Origin: PALSA-555 sp963731625
GTDB taxonomy: Bacteria > Actinomycetota > Acidimicrobiia > IMCC26256 > PALSA-555
Reading direction: 5' to 3'
Length of the DNA: 64,000 nucleotides
Assembly (NCBI GenBank): GCA_963731625.1
Contig: CAVSWH010000004.1
Coordinates: forward strand, 310,001-374,000
A program made the translations under genes and the position numbers. The notes beneath the pieces were generated by a model. It had not been told where the DNA came from, ran no database searches, and was given only the letters and a program-made list of their open reading frames with translations. Of the stretch, positions 1-7,367 are shown piece after piece (positions within the stretch are counted from its first letter, which is position 1; each line of letters begins with the position of its first letter).

Positions 1-195
1 GCGCTTCGCGGCGGTCTCGAACGACAGCCGCGTGCGGGTCGAGTCCTCGTAGAACAGCGACACCACCGTCTTGCCGCGCAGCGCCGGCACCTTCGGGATG
101 TCGCGGCGCGTGACCTCGAGGAACGACTCGCCGAGGTTGAGCAGCTCCTCGATGCCGTCGCGTCCCAGGTCGTCGACGGACAGCAGATCGTGCAT
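1..195 (-). CDS. pyrB: Aspartate carbamoyltransferase, catalytic subunit (N-terminal part)
   Basis: Catalyses carbamoyl phosphate plus aspartate to carbamoyl-aspartate, the committed step of pyrimidine synthesis in the cytosol. Only the first 65 codons are inside the window; the rest lies beyond base 1. The visible part carries the carbamoyl-phosphate loop STRTR at residues 52-56 followed by LSFE, diagnostic of the ATCase/OTCase family; position directly behind pyrR selects ATCase. The ATG at 195-193 shares one base with the pyrR stop (TGATG), so the two genes are probably translationally coupled and both controlled by PyrR. Confidence 0.95.
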   Translation of the reverse strand, partial: MHDLLSVDDLGRDGIEELLNLGESFLEVTRRDIPKVPALRGKTVVSLFYEDSTRTRLSFETAAKR

Positions 196-815
196 CAGCG
201 TCCCCCTTCCTCCGCGCTGGCCGGCCCCCAGAGCTCGATGCTGTCGGCGCCCCCGTCCACCTCGGCGAGGCGGACCTGCACGTCCTCGGCCCGCTTCGTC
301 GGCAGGTTCTTCCCGACGAAGTCGGCGCGGATCGGCAGCTCCCGGTGGCCGCGGTCCACGAGCACCGCGACCTGCACGGCAAGGGGGCGCCCGAGCTCGG
401 TGATGGCGTCGAGCGCGGCGCGCACCGTCCGGCCGGTGAAGAGCACGTCGTCGACCAGCACGACGGTGCGGCCGGTCACGTCGACGGGCACCTCGGTGGG
501 GCCGAGCGGCGAGACGGGCCGCAGCCCGATGTCGTCGCGGTAGAACGCGACGTCGAGCGCCCCGACGGGGATCGCGACGCCCTCAAAGGACTCGATCGCC
601 ACAGCGAGCCGCTGGGCGATGGCCACGCCACGCGTGTAGAGGCCGACGAGCACGAGCCCGGCCGCGCCGTGGTTGCGCTCCACGATCTCGTGCGCGATGC
701 GCGTGTGGGCTCGCCGCAGGTCGTCGGCGTCGAACACGTCGGCCCGGAACACGAAACGGCCACCCTCGCGGGTGGCCGCAGACTCGTCTGGCTCGGCGGC
801 GCCAGGCGCGCTCAT
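195..815 (-). CDS. pyrR: Bifunctional PyrR: pyrimidine operon regulator / uracil phosphoribosyltransferase
   Basis: PyrR senses UMP/UTP and binds pyr mRNA leaders; many members also convert uracil and PRPP to UMP. The 206-residue product has the type I PRTase PRPP loop VVLVDDVLFTGRT at about residues 118-130 and the family block around LVDRGHRELPIRADFVGKNLPT near 152-173. It has about 20 extra residues at the N-terminus compared with Bacillus PyrR. The ATG at 815 follows a good GGAGGAG ribosome site. A PyrR-binding-loop-like sequence lies just upstream, which suggests autoregulation. pyrB follows with a one-base overlap. Confidence 0.95.
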   Translation of the reverse strand: MSAPGAAEPDESAATREGGRFVFRADVFDADDLRRAHTRIAHEIVERNHGAAGLVLVGLYTRGVAIAQRLAVAIESFEGVAIPVGALDVAFYRDDIGLRPVSPLGPTEVPVDVTGRTVVLVDDVLFTGRTVRAALDAITELGRPLAVQVAVLVDRGHRELPIRADFVGKNLPTKRAEDVQVRLAEVDGGADSIELWGPASAEEGGR

Positions 816-828
816 GCTCGCTCCTCCG

Positions 829-855
829 TAGGGGCCTCACGGGACCCCCTTCACG
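829..855 (-). promoter_or_regulatory. Putative PyrR-binding loop in the pyrR leader
   Basis: Read on the minus strand, the leader contains GGTCCCGTGAGGCCC inside a hairpin with AGGGG/CCCCT arms. It fits the established PyrR anti-antiterminator consensus (UCCnGnGAGG core). The hairpin ends next to the GGAGGAG ribosome site of pyrR, so binding could block translation, as reported for mycobacterial pyrR leaders. No separate terminator is visible, which favours translational over transcriptional control (inference). Confidence 0.7.
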
Positions 856-864
856 GCTGTGTCC

Positions 865-873
865 TGTATAGCA
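865..873 (-). promoter_or_regulatory. Probable extended -10 element for pyrR-pyrB
   Basis: Minus-strand TGCTATACA is an extended -10 (TGn plus TATACA). It lies about 50 bases before the pyrR ATG, leaving a leader of roughly 40 nt that contains the PyrR-like loop. No convincing -35 is visible. Confidence 0.5.
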
Positions 874-937
874 GGGCCGCCGGACGATTCCGGCGAACCG
901 ATGCCCACCGACCGGCCGGATCCGGGCGGCGGGTCGC

Positions 938-1405
938 TCAGGCGAGTCTCGTGTAGGTGAGGTCGAAGTCCGGTCGCCAGGTCCGACCGTCCTCGGCGAG
1001 CTCCCAGCGGGCGTGGATCGTGGTGGCGTCGTCGCTGAACGTGCCCCGAAATCGCTGCGCGAACGGCAGCGGGGAGAAGTCGGCGGTGTCGCGCTGCAGG
1101 GTCCAGATGCCGTCGGTGAACGTCATCCGGTAGACGCGCACGACGCCTCGCGAGTCGAAGTAGTGCGCGGTGTAGGTCGGGCCGTCGTCGTCGGTCGCGA
1201 CGATCCACTGGCTGGCGGGCGCCGCCGGGTCCGGGATCTCGACGCGCTGCACGAGGAACTGACCGCCGAGATCCCACGCGAACACGGCGCGACCCGCCGG
1301 GCCGGTCGGCGGGGCGTCCGCGAACCGCGCCTCGACGCTCCACTCGCCGAGGAAGACGTCGAGGGCGGCCCGCGCCGCGGGGCGGGGCTCGGGGCTGGTG
1401 TCCAT
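938..1405 (-). CDS. Small conserved protein, DUF1579-like
   Basis: A 155-residue soluble protein without signal peptide or membrane segment. After a short Pro/Ala-rich start it has FLGEWSVEARF, a G-rich turn, repeated aromatic beta-strands (YTAHYFDSRG, VYRMTFTDG) and a final FDLTYTRL strand. This pattern resembles DUF1579/lipocalin-like beta-barrel proteins that begin with an L-G-x-W motif. No catalytic residues can be named and the substrate is unknown. The gene stands alone between the SDR gene and pyrR, with about 90-120 bp on each side. Family assignment is tentative. Confidence 0.6.
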   Translation of the reverse strand: MDTSPEPRPAARAALDVFLGEWSVEARFADAPPTGPAGRAVFAWDLGGQFLVQRVEIPDPAAPASQWIVATDDDGPTYTAHYFDSRGVVRVYRMTFTDGIWTLQRDTADFSPLPFAQRFRGTFSDDATTIHARWELAEDGRTWRPDFDLTYTRLA

Positions 1406-1493
1406 CGCGGCTCCTGGGTGTGTCCGCCCGGGAGACGGTGGCCACGGCCGCCTCGTCGGTCGGGCCCGCCGCCGGCGGGCCCGGGGACGCGCG

Positions 1494-2390
1494 CTACTGG
1501 TTGGGCTTGTCGCCGGACGCCGCGGCCTGGGCCATCGCCTCGAGGCGGTCGAGCATGGGCATGCGCTCCTGGCCGACCTCGTCGAAGCGGGCCGCGATCT
1601 CCTCGGGCGTCCAGCGGCCGTCGGTGCGCATCGAGCGCACCTCGGCGGGCTGGTTCCAGACCGCGATCGTCGGGCCGTTCGCCGTGTAGACCTGGCCGGT
1701 GACGTGGCGGGCGGCGTCGCCGAGGAGGAACGCGACCATCGGCGCGACGTCTTCGGGCTCGCCCATCTCGAGGCCGAAGGGGACGTTGCCGGACATGCGG
1801 CTCTTGGCGACGGGCGCGATGACGTTCGCGGTCACGCCGTACTTGTGCATGCCGAGCGCCGCGCTGCGGACGAGCGAGACGATGCCGCCCTTCGCCGCGC
1901 TGTAGTTGGCCTGGGCGACGCTGCCGGCGAACGCGCCCGACGTGAACCCGATGAGCGTGCCGGACTTCTGCGCGCGCATGACCGGCGCCGCGGCCCGAAA
2001 GACGGTGAAGGTGCCCTTGAGGTGGGTCTCGATGACCGGGTCCCACTCGTCCTCGGCCATGTTGAACAGCATCCGCTCGCGCAGGATGCCGGCGACGCAC
2101 ACCACGCCGTCGATGCGCCCGTAGGTGTCGACGGCGGTCTGGACGATGCGCGCCCCGCCGGCCATGGTGGTGACCGAGTCGGCGACGGCGGTGGCCTGCC
2201 CGCCGGCGGCGGTGATCTCGGCGACGACGGCGTTGGCGATCTCGCTGTCGGGGTCGGCGCCGTCGATGCTCACGCCGTAGTCGTTCACGACGACGTTGGC
2301 GCCCGCGGCGGCGCACGCCAGGGCGACGGCGCGCCCGATGCCCCGGCCCGCGCCGGTCACCGCGATCGTCTTGCCGTCCAGGTACGCCAT
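1494..2390 (-). CDS. SDR family NAD(P)-dependent oxidoreductase
   Basis: A 298-residue short-chain dehydrogenase. The Rossmann glycine motif TGAGRGIG is at residues 12-19 and the catalytic triad is S151, Y163 and K167 (YSAAK). The early NDYG resembles the dehydrogenase domain of MFE-2/17-beta-HSD4-type enzymes, which suggests a 3-hydroxyacyl-CoA or steroid-like substrate (inference). The usual NNAG is replaced by CVAG. The C-terminus extends about 50 residues beyond the core. The ATG at 2390 is preferred over an in-frame upstream start because it opens directly into the Rossmann strand and has a GGAGG site nearby. Confidence 0.85.
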   Translation of the reverse strand: MAYLDGKTIAVTGAGRGIGRAVALACAAAGANVVVNDYGVSIDGADPDSEIANAVVAEITAAGGQATAVADSVTTMAGGARIVQTAVDTYGRIDGVVCVAGILRERMLFNMAEDEWDPVIETHLKGTFTVFRAAAPVMRAQKSGTLIGFTSGAFAGSVAQANYSAAKGGIVSLVRSAALGMHKYGVTANVIAPVAKSRMSGNVPFGLEMGEPEDVAPMVAFLLGDAARHVTGQVYTANGPTIAVWNQPAEVRSMRTDGRWTPEEIAARFDEVGQERMPMLDRLEAMAQAAASGDKPNQ

Positions 2391-2419
2391 CGGGCCTCCT
2401 CCTGCGAGCGGCCGGAAAC

Positions 2420-2932
2420 CTAGTCGGGCAGGTCTGCGAGGAGCGTGTCGACGAGCTCGCCCTCGAGGTACGTGAGCCATCCGTACGCCGCGAGGGTCGG
2501 CGCGTTCGGGTCGGACGGGTCGAGCGTCGCGAGGTCGGTGTCGTCGGTGACGCCGAGGCGCGAGCCGAGCGCGAGGCGCGCGTCGTTGAGGACGCTCAAC
2601 CAGGCGTTCGCCTGCTCCACGCTGAGACGGACGACGAGGCGGTCACGCTTCGTCGGCTCGGCCGCCGCGATCGTCGTCTCGAGCGTGGTGAGGGCGTCGA
2701 GGCGGGCCTCCATCAGACCCGGGTGGACGAGCGCCTGCCACTCGGACTCGGCCTGCTCCTCGGTCGGGTCGAGGTACGCGCGGGGGAAGAGGCGCGCCCG
2801 GGCCGGGTCCTCGTCGTCGGCGCCGTAGAGGGTGCGCAGCTGCTCGGGGAGGCCCTGGAGGAGGTCGAGCTCGGCACGCTCGAACGTGGCGTCGACGTGC
2901 CCGTCGCGCCGGCGGGCGAAGCGGCGGGCCAT
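2420..2932 (-). CDS. DUF2017 family protein
   Basis: A 170-residue, acidic, helix-rich protein of the DUF2017 family, which in actinobacteria is regularly encoded beside clpS. It starts MARRFARRRDG, has central PRAYLDPTEEQAESEW and ends with ALGSRLGV...YGWLTYLEGELV, which is the family pattern. Function is unknown; conserved pairing with the ClpS adaptor suggests a role connected with Clp proteolysis (inference). Its ATG overlaps the clpS stop by one base (TGATG). It appears to be the last gene of the aro-efp-nusB-clpS run. Confidence 0.8.
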   Translation of the reverse strand: MARRFARRRDGHVDATFERAELDLLQGLPEQLRTLYGADDEDPARARLFPRAYLDPTEEQAESEWQALVHPGLMEARLDALTTLETTIAAAEPTKRDRLVVRLSVEQANAWLSVLNDARLALGSRLGVTDDTDLATLDPSDPNAPTLAAYGWLTYLEGELVDTLLADLPD

Positions 2933-3240
2933 CAGGACGGGTGCTCCATCGTGGCCCAGAGGCCGTGGGCGTGGAGGCGCGCGACGTCGGCTTCGGCCTT
3001 CTCGCGGTTGCCGTCGGAGACGACGGCCTTGCCGTCGTGGTGGACCTGGAGCATGAGGCGGGTCGCCTTGTCCTTCGAGTAGCCGAAGAGCTTCTGGAAC
3101 ACGAACACGACGTAGGACATGAGGTTCACGGGGTCGTTCCAGACGATGACGAGCCAGGGCCGGTCGGTGACGACGACCTCTTCCTGGTCGGGCTCTTGGA
3201 CCTCGAGGGGCGCGGGTGGGGCCGGCGGCGCGGTGCTCAC
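2932..3240 (-). CDS. clpS: ATP-dependent Clp protease adaptor ClpS
   Basis: ClpS delivers N-degron substrates to the ClpC/ClpA unfoldase. The 102-residue product has a disordered Pro-rich tail (residues 1-25), then the binding core with WNDPVNLMSYVVFVF at about 34-48 and the HHDGKAVV strand near 67-74, as in actinobacterial ClpS. The start is GTG at 3240, which overlaps the nusB stop as GTGA. The DUF2017 gene follows with another one-base overlap. Confidence 0.92.
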   Translation of the reverse strand: MSTAPPAPPAPLEVQEPDQEEVVVTDRPWLVIVWNDPVNLMSYVVFVFQKLFGYSKDKATRLMLQVHHDGKAVVSDGNREKAEADVARLHAHGLWATMEHPS

Positions 3241-3626
3241 GTGCGCACCTCGTCGGCGATGCGGGCGAGGAGGGCGTGCACGAAGCGGCCCGAGTCGGCG
3301 GTGGAGTACTGCTGGGCGAGCTCGACGGCCTCGTCGATGACGACGCCGACGGGGAGCTCGCGCTCCCAGCCGAGCTCGTAGGAGCCGATGCGCAGCACGG
3401 CGCGGTCGACGGCCGGCATCCGCTCGACCGCCCAGCGCTCCGAGTAGGTGCCGAGCCACGCGTCGAGCTCGGCACGGTGGTCGCCGACGCCGCGCACGAG
3501 GGTCACCGTGTACGCGTCGGGTGGCGCGGGCAGCGCGTCGAGGATCGTGTCGGGCGACCCACCTTTGGTTTCGAGCTCGTAGCAGAGCGCCAGTGCTCGC
3601 TCCCGTGCCTCGCGTCGGGTCGCCAT
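3237..3626 (-). CDS. nusB: Transcription antitermination factor NusB
   Basis: NusB pairs with NusE/S10 on boxA RNA to promote rRNA antitermination. The 129-residue product shows the family signatures: RREARERALALCYELE at the N-terminus, ERMPAVDRAVLRIGSYEL in the middle, and PVGVVIDEAVELAQQYSTADSGRFVHALLARI at the C-terminus. The ATG at 3626 begins the first helix. It lies 14 bp after efp, and the order efp-nusB is typical of actinobacteria. Confidence 0.95.
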   Translation of the reverse strand: MATRREARERALALCYELETKGGSPDTILDALPAPPDAYTVTLVRGVGDHRAELDAWLGTYSERWAVERMPAVDRAVLRIGSYELGWERELPVGVVIDEAVELAQQYSTADSGRFVHALLARIADEVRT

Positions 3627-3640
3627 CGTTCGGCCGGGTC

Positions 3641-4201
3641 TCAGGCCCGGGCGAGGTACTCCCCGGTGCGGGTGTCGACCTTCACCGCTTCGCCCGGCTC
3701 GACGAACAGCGGCACCTGGACGACGAGGCCGGTCTGGAGGGTGGCGGACTTGCGGGCGCCCGACACGCGGTCGCCTTGGACGCCCGGCTCGGTGTCGGCG
3801 ACGGTGAGCTCGACCGCGGCGGGCAGCTCGACACCGAGCACCTGCCCGTTGTAGGTGGGGAGCACCGCGGTGTCGCCCTCCTTCAGGTACTGCGCCGCCT
3901 GGCCGACCACGCCCGACTCGACGTGGAGCTGCTCGTAGTCGTCGGTGTCCATGAACACGAACGCGTCGCCTTCGCCGTACAGGTACTGCATCTCGCGCTT
4001 GTCGATGACGGCGAGCGGCACCTTCTCGTCGGCGCGGAAGGTGCGCTCGAGCACGGCGCCCGTGCGGAAGTTCTTCAGCTTCGTGCGGACGAAGGCGCCG
4101 CCCTTGCCGGGCTTCACGTGCTGGAACTCGACGACGGTCATGAGGCCGTCGGGCAGGTTCAGCGCCATGCCGTTCTTCAGGTCGTTCGTGGAGACGCTCA
4201 C
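3641..4201 (-). CDS. efp: Elongation factor P
   Basis: EF-P relieves ribosome stalling at polyproline stretches. The 186-residue, three-beta-barrel protein has the decoding loop VKPGKGGAFVRTKLKN at residues 29-44; Lys33 is the loop-tip position modified in some bacteria. The C-terminal OB domain ends GEYLARA. The start is GTG at 4201 (MSVSTNDLKNG), with GAGG placed correctly upstream; the in-frame reading further upstream belongs to the pepP gene. It follows the pepP stop by 8 bp, the usual pepP-efp-nusB order. Confidence 0.96.
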   Translation of the reverse strand: MSVSTNDLKNGMALNLPDGLMTVVEFQHVKPGKGGAFVRTKLKNFRTGAVLERTFRADEKVPLAVIDKREMQYLYGEGDAFVFMDTDDYEQLHVESGVVGQAAQYLKEGDTAVLPTYNGQVLGVELPAAVELTVADTEPGVQGDRVSGARKSATLQTGLVVQVPLFVEPGEAVKVDTRTGEYLARA

Positions 4202-4209
4202 GTGATCCT

Positions 4210-5316
4210 CTAGTGCGGCGCGACGACGAGGGACTTCGGGGCCTCGGTGAGCGGCACGGCGCCGTCCTCGGTGACGACGACGGTGTCCTCGATCCGGACA
4301 CCACCGACACCCGGGAGGTAGACCCCGGGCTCGACGGTCACGACCGTGTGAACGTCCAGGGTACCAGAGGCCGTGCGCGCGACCCGCGGCGCCTCGTGGA
4401 TCTCGAGGCCGACGCCGTGCCCGGTGCCGTGCACGAACGCGTCGCCGAGCCCGGCGGCGTCGATGACGTCGCGGCTCGCCCGGTCCACGTCGGCGCACGC
4501 CACGCCGGGCGCGACCGCGTCGCGCCCGGCGGCCTGGCTCGCCGCGACGAGGTCCCAGAGGCGTCGGGCGTCGGGGCCCGGGTCGCCGACGGACACGGTG
4601 CGGGTGATGTCGGAGCAGTAGCCGTCGACGACGCAGCCGAAGTCGAGCACGACGAGCTCGCCGTGGCCGATGCGCCGCTCGCTCGGCCGGTGGTGGGGCT
4701 TCGCCGCGTTCGGCCCGCTCGCCACGATCGGGTCGAAGCTCATCGCCGCCGCGCCGCGCCGGCGCATGGCGTGCTCGAGCGCGACGCCGACGTCGGCTTC
4801 GGTCGCCCCGTCGCCGAGCGTCGGGAGCAGCTCGGCGAGCGCGTCGTCGCCGATCGCGCACGCGGCCCGGATGCGGGCGACCTCCCCGTCGTCCTTCACG
4901 AGGCGCTGTGATTCCACGAGCTGCTCGGTCGCGACGAGCGTCGAGGACATCACCTGGGCGAGGGTTCGCTGCTCCGCCCAGGTGATCCCGTGGGCCTCGA
5001 GGCCGAGGCGCTCGCCGCCGCCGGCGGCGCGGGCGAGGGCGGCGTGCTGCTCGGCGAGGGTCGCCCCGACCTCGACGGTCGCGTCGATGCCGGCCGCGGC
5101 GAGCTGCTCGCCCATCTGGGTGCGGTAGCGGCCGTCGGTGACGACGAGCATCGCGTCCGGGGTGACGAGGAGCGTCGCCGCGGAGCCGCTGAAGCCGGTG
5201 AGGTAGCGGACGTTCGGGAGCCGGGTGACGAGCAGCGCGTCGATGCCCGCGTCGGCGAAGTGGGCCCGCAGCCGCGGGGCCCGCCCGGCGACGTCCATCG
5301 GCGGGAGCGAGGTCAT
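4210..5316 (-). CDS. pepP: M24 family Xaa-Pro aminopeptidase
   Basis: A 368-residue metallopeptidase that removes N-terminal residues ahead of proline. The creatinase-like N-domain (residues 1-140, including LPNVRYLTGFSGSAA) precedes the pita-bread catalytic domain. Metal ligands are visible as the Asp pair in LDFGCVVDGYCSDITRT, His in GTGHGVGLEIHE, and the two Glu in VEPGVY and GVRIEDTV. The ATG at 5316 has a GGAGGG site and overlaps the aroQ stop as ATGA. The symbol could equally be pepQ; substrate length preference cannot be read from sequence. Confidence 0.9.
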   Translation of the reverse strand: MTSLPPMDVAGRAPRLRAHFADAGIDALLVTRLPNVRYLTGFSGSAATLLVTPDAMLVVTDGRYRTQMGEQLAAAGIDATVEVGATLAEQHAALARAAGGGERLGLEAHGITWAEQRTLAQVMSSTLVATEQLVESQRLVKDDGEVARIRAACAIGDDALAELLPTLGDGATEADVGVALEHAMRRRGAAAMSFDPIVASGPNAAKPHHRPSERRIGHGELVVLDFGCVVDGYCSDITRTVSVGDPGPDARRLWDLVAASQAAGRDAVAPGVACADVDRASRDVIDAAGLGDAFVHGTGHGVGLEIHEAPRVARTASGTLDVHTVVTVEPGVYLPGVGGVRIEDTVVVTEDGAVPLTEAPKSLVVAPH

Positions 5317-5765
5317 GGCGACCCTCCGCGGTCGGCGAGCACGGCGACCGCGGCCTCGGCGGCGAGCCGGTAGCCGGTGCGGCCGAACCCGGCCACGGTG
5401 CCGGTGACGACCGGCGCGACGACCGAGAGGCGCCGCCACTCCTCGCGTGCGGACGGGTTCGAGACGTGGAGCTCGACCGCCACCCCGTCGTAGGCGGCGA
5501 GCGCGTCGGCGAGCGCGTACGAGTAGTGGCCGAGCGCGCCGGGGTTGATGATCAGCGCGGCGCAGCGTCCACGGGCGCCCTGGACGGCGTCGACGAGGTC
5601 GCCTTCGTGGTTCGACTGGAGGTGCTCGAGCTCGTGGCCGTGGGCGCTCGCGACGGCGCCCGCGTCCGCGACGCACTCGGCGAGGGTGGCCGTCCCGTAC
5701 ACCGCGGGGTCGCGCTGCCCGAACAGGTTCAGGTTCGGGCCCGAGAGGAGCAGGATCGTGGCCAC
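5313..5765 (-). CDS. aroQ: 3-dehydroquinate dehydratase, type II
   Basis: Third step of the shikimate pathway (3-dehydroquinate to 3-dehydroshikimate), a dodecameric cytosolic enzyme. The 150-residue product has the type II start GPNLNLFGQRDPAVYG with the catalytic Tyr, then QSNHEGDLVD, NPGALGHYSYAL (the conserved Asn and His spaced as expected) and ELHVSNPSAREEWR. The active-site loop residues LGHYSY differ from the common YTHTS but keep the key His. The start is GTG at 5765, four bases after the aroB stop. Confidence 0.94.
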   Translation of the reverse strand: MATILLLSGPNLNLFGQRDPAVYGTATLAECVADAGAVASAHGHELEHLQSNHEGDLVDAVQGARGRCAALIINPGALGHYSYALADALAAYDGVAVELHVSNPSAREEWRRLSVVAPVVTGTVAGFGRTGYRLAAEAAVAVLADRGGSP

Positions 5766-5769
5766 GGGG

Positions 5770-6849
5770 TCAGCCTTCCACGCCGACCGCGTGCAGGGCC
5801 TGCTCGATGGCGACGCGGGGTGGGTCGTCCACGAGCGTCATCCCGTCCGGACCGGGGAGCACGAACGTGAGTCCGGCACGCGCCTTCTTGTCCCGCCCCA
5901 TCACGGCGAGCAGCTCGTCGACGCGGGCCCCGGTCGGCACCCGGGTCGGGAGGCCCAACCCGTCGAGCCGCGTGACGACCTGGGTGGCGGCGTCGGCCCG
6001 CACGCGCTCGAGCACCGACGCGAGCGTGACCGCGAACACGAGACCGACCGCGACCGCCTCGCCGTGCGTCAGCGAGTACCCGGCGGTGGTCTCGAGCGCG
6101 TGCGCGAGGGTGTGCCCGTAGTTCAGGCTCGCCCGTGCACCCGTGCGCTCCTCGGGGTCCGACGCGACGATTGCGGCCTTCACCTCGGCGGAGGCCGCGA
6201 CGAGCTCGGTCAGCACCGTCGGGTCGCGGTCACGCACCGCGGCCGCGTGCGCGTCGAGGAGGCCGGCGACGGCGCCGCCCTCGGGGAGCAGCGCGTACTT
6301 CGCGACCTCGCCGAGGCCGGACCGGTAGTCGGCGGCCGGGAGCGAGGCGAGCGTGTCGATGTCGGCGACGACGGCGAGGGGCTGGTGGAAGGCGCCGACG
6401 AGGTTCTTGCCCTCGGGGAGGTTCACGGCCGTCTTGCCGCCGATGGCGGCGTCGACCATCGCGAGGAGCGTGGTGGGAGCCTGCACGACCGCGACACCCC
6501 GGTGGTAGAGCGCGGCGGCGAGGCCGACCGTGTCGCCGACCACGCCGCCGCCGAGCGCGACGACGGCGTCGCCCCGGCGCAGCCCCCAGACGGCGAGCTC
6601 GCGGCAGAGGCCCTCGACCGTGCCGAGCGTCTTCGCCGCCTCGCCGTCGGGGATCGTGAAGCACTCCGCCTCGCGGCCCCCGCCGCGCAGGGCCGCGAGG
6701 GCGACGGCCGCGTAGGCGTCCGCGACCGCGGCCTGGCTGACGACCGCCACCTGACGCCGCTCACCGAGCGCGTCGTCGACGTCCGCGAGCGCGCCCGGGC
6801 CGACGAGCACGTCGTAGGGCGGCGTGAGCGCGACGGTCACGCGACGCAT
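5770..6849 (-). CDS. aroB: 3-dehydroquinate synthase
   Basis: Converts DAHP to 3-dehydroquinate using NAD+ and zinc, the second shikimate step. The 359-residue sequence contains the NAD site GGGVVGDTVGLAAALYHRG, substrate loop PTTLLAMVDAAIGGKTAVN, and zinc ligands in GLGEVAKYAL (Glu), NYGHTLAHALE (His) and LTHGEAVAVG (His). ATG at 6849 is chosen because GGAGGAG lies 8 bases upstream, even though it overlaps aroK by 13 bp; a GTG at 6840 would give the common GTGA overlap but lacks a well-spaced ribosome site. Confidence 0.95.
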   Translation of the reverse strand: MRRVTVALTPPYDVLVGPGALADVDDALGERRQVAVVSQAAVADAYAAVALAALRGGGREAECFTIPDGEAAKTLGTVEGLCRELAVWGLRRGDAVVALGGGVVGDTVGLAAALYHRGVAVVQAPTTLLAMVDAAIGGKTAVNLPEGKNLVGAFHQPLAVVADIDTLASLPAADYRSGLGEVAKYALLPEGGAVAGLLDAHAAAVRDRDPTVLTELVAASAEVKAAIVASDPEERTGARASLNYGHTLAHALETTAGYSLTHGEAVAVGLVFAVTLASVLERVRADAATQVVTRLDGLGLPTRVPTGARVDELLAVMGRDKKARAGLTFVLPGPDGMTLVDDPPRVAIEQALHAVGVEG

Positions 6850-7367
6850 CGGGCGTACTCCTCCACCACCGTGTCCGCGACCGCGTCGGGCGTGCGCTCC
6901 TCGGTGCTCACCTCGGCGTCGGCGACGGCCCGGTAGGCGGCGTCGCGGCTCTCGGCGAGGCGCACGAGCGTCGGCAGCGGGCCGTCGGCGAGCAGCGGCC
7001 GGTCGACCGCGTCGTCACGCACCCGGTCGGCGAGCACGGCCGGGGCGGCGCGCAGCCACACCACGAAGCCCGTGGCACGCAGCGCGGTCCGGTTGTCGGC
7101 GTCGAGCACCGCGCCCCCGCCGCAGGCGATCACGAGCGGCGTGGGGGACGCGCTGGCGTCGGCGACCGCCTGTCGCTCGACGTCGCGGAAGGCGTGCTCC
7201 CCTGCGGCGAAGAGCTCGGCGACGGTGCGGCCGGCGAGGACCTCGACGAGGTCGTCGGTGTCGACGAACGGGCGCGCCAGCCGCGTGGCGCAGCCGACGC
7301 CGACCGTCGTCTTGCCGGCACCCATGAGTCCGACGAGGACGAGGTGGCGCGGCGGGGCGCCGCTCAC
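6837..7367 (-). CDS. aroK: Shikimate kinase
   Basis: Phosphorylates shikimate with ATP. The 176-residue P-loop kinase has Walker A GLMGAGKTTVG near residues 13-23, the shikimate-binding Asp in VDTDDLVE, Arg in HAFRDVE and the GGG in ACGGGAV, and a lid arginine in VDRPLL. The start GTG at 7367 overlaps the aroC stop as GTGA. It lies between aroC and aroB as in M. tuberculosis, so the three enzymes are co-transcribed and probably translated together. Confidence 0.95.
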   Translation of the reverse strand: MSGAPPRHLVLVGLMGAGKTTVGVGCATRLARPFVDTDDLVEVLAGRTVAELFAAGEHAFRDVERQAVADASASPTPLVIACGGGAVLDADNRTALRATGFVVWLRAAPAVLADRVRDDAVDRPLLADGPLPTLVRLAESRDAAYRAVADAEVSTEERTPDAVADTVVEEYARCVA

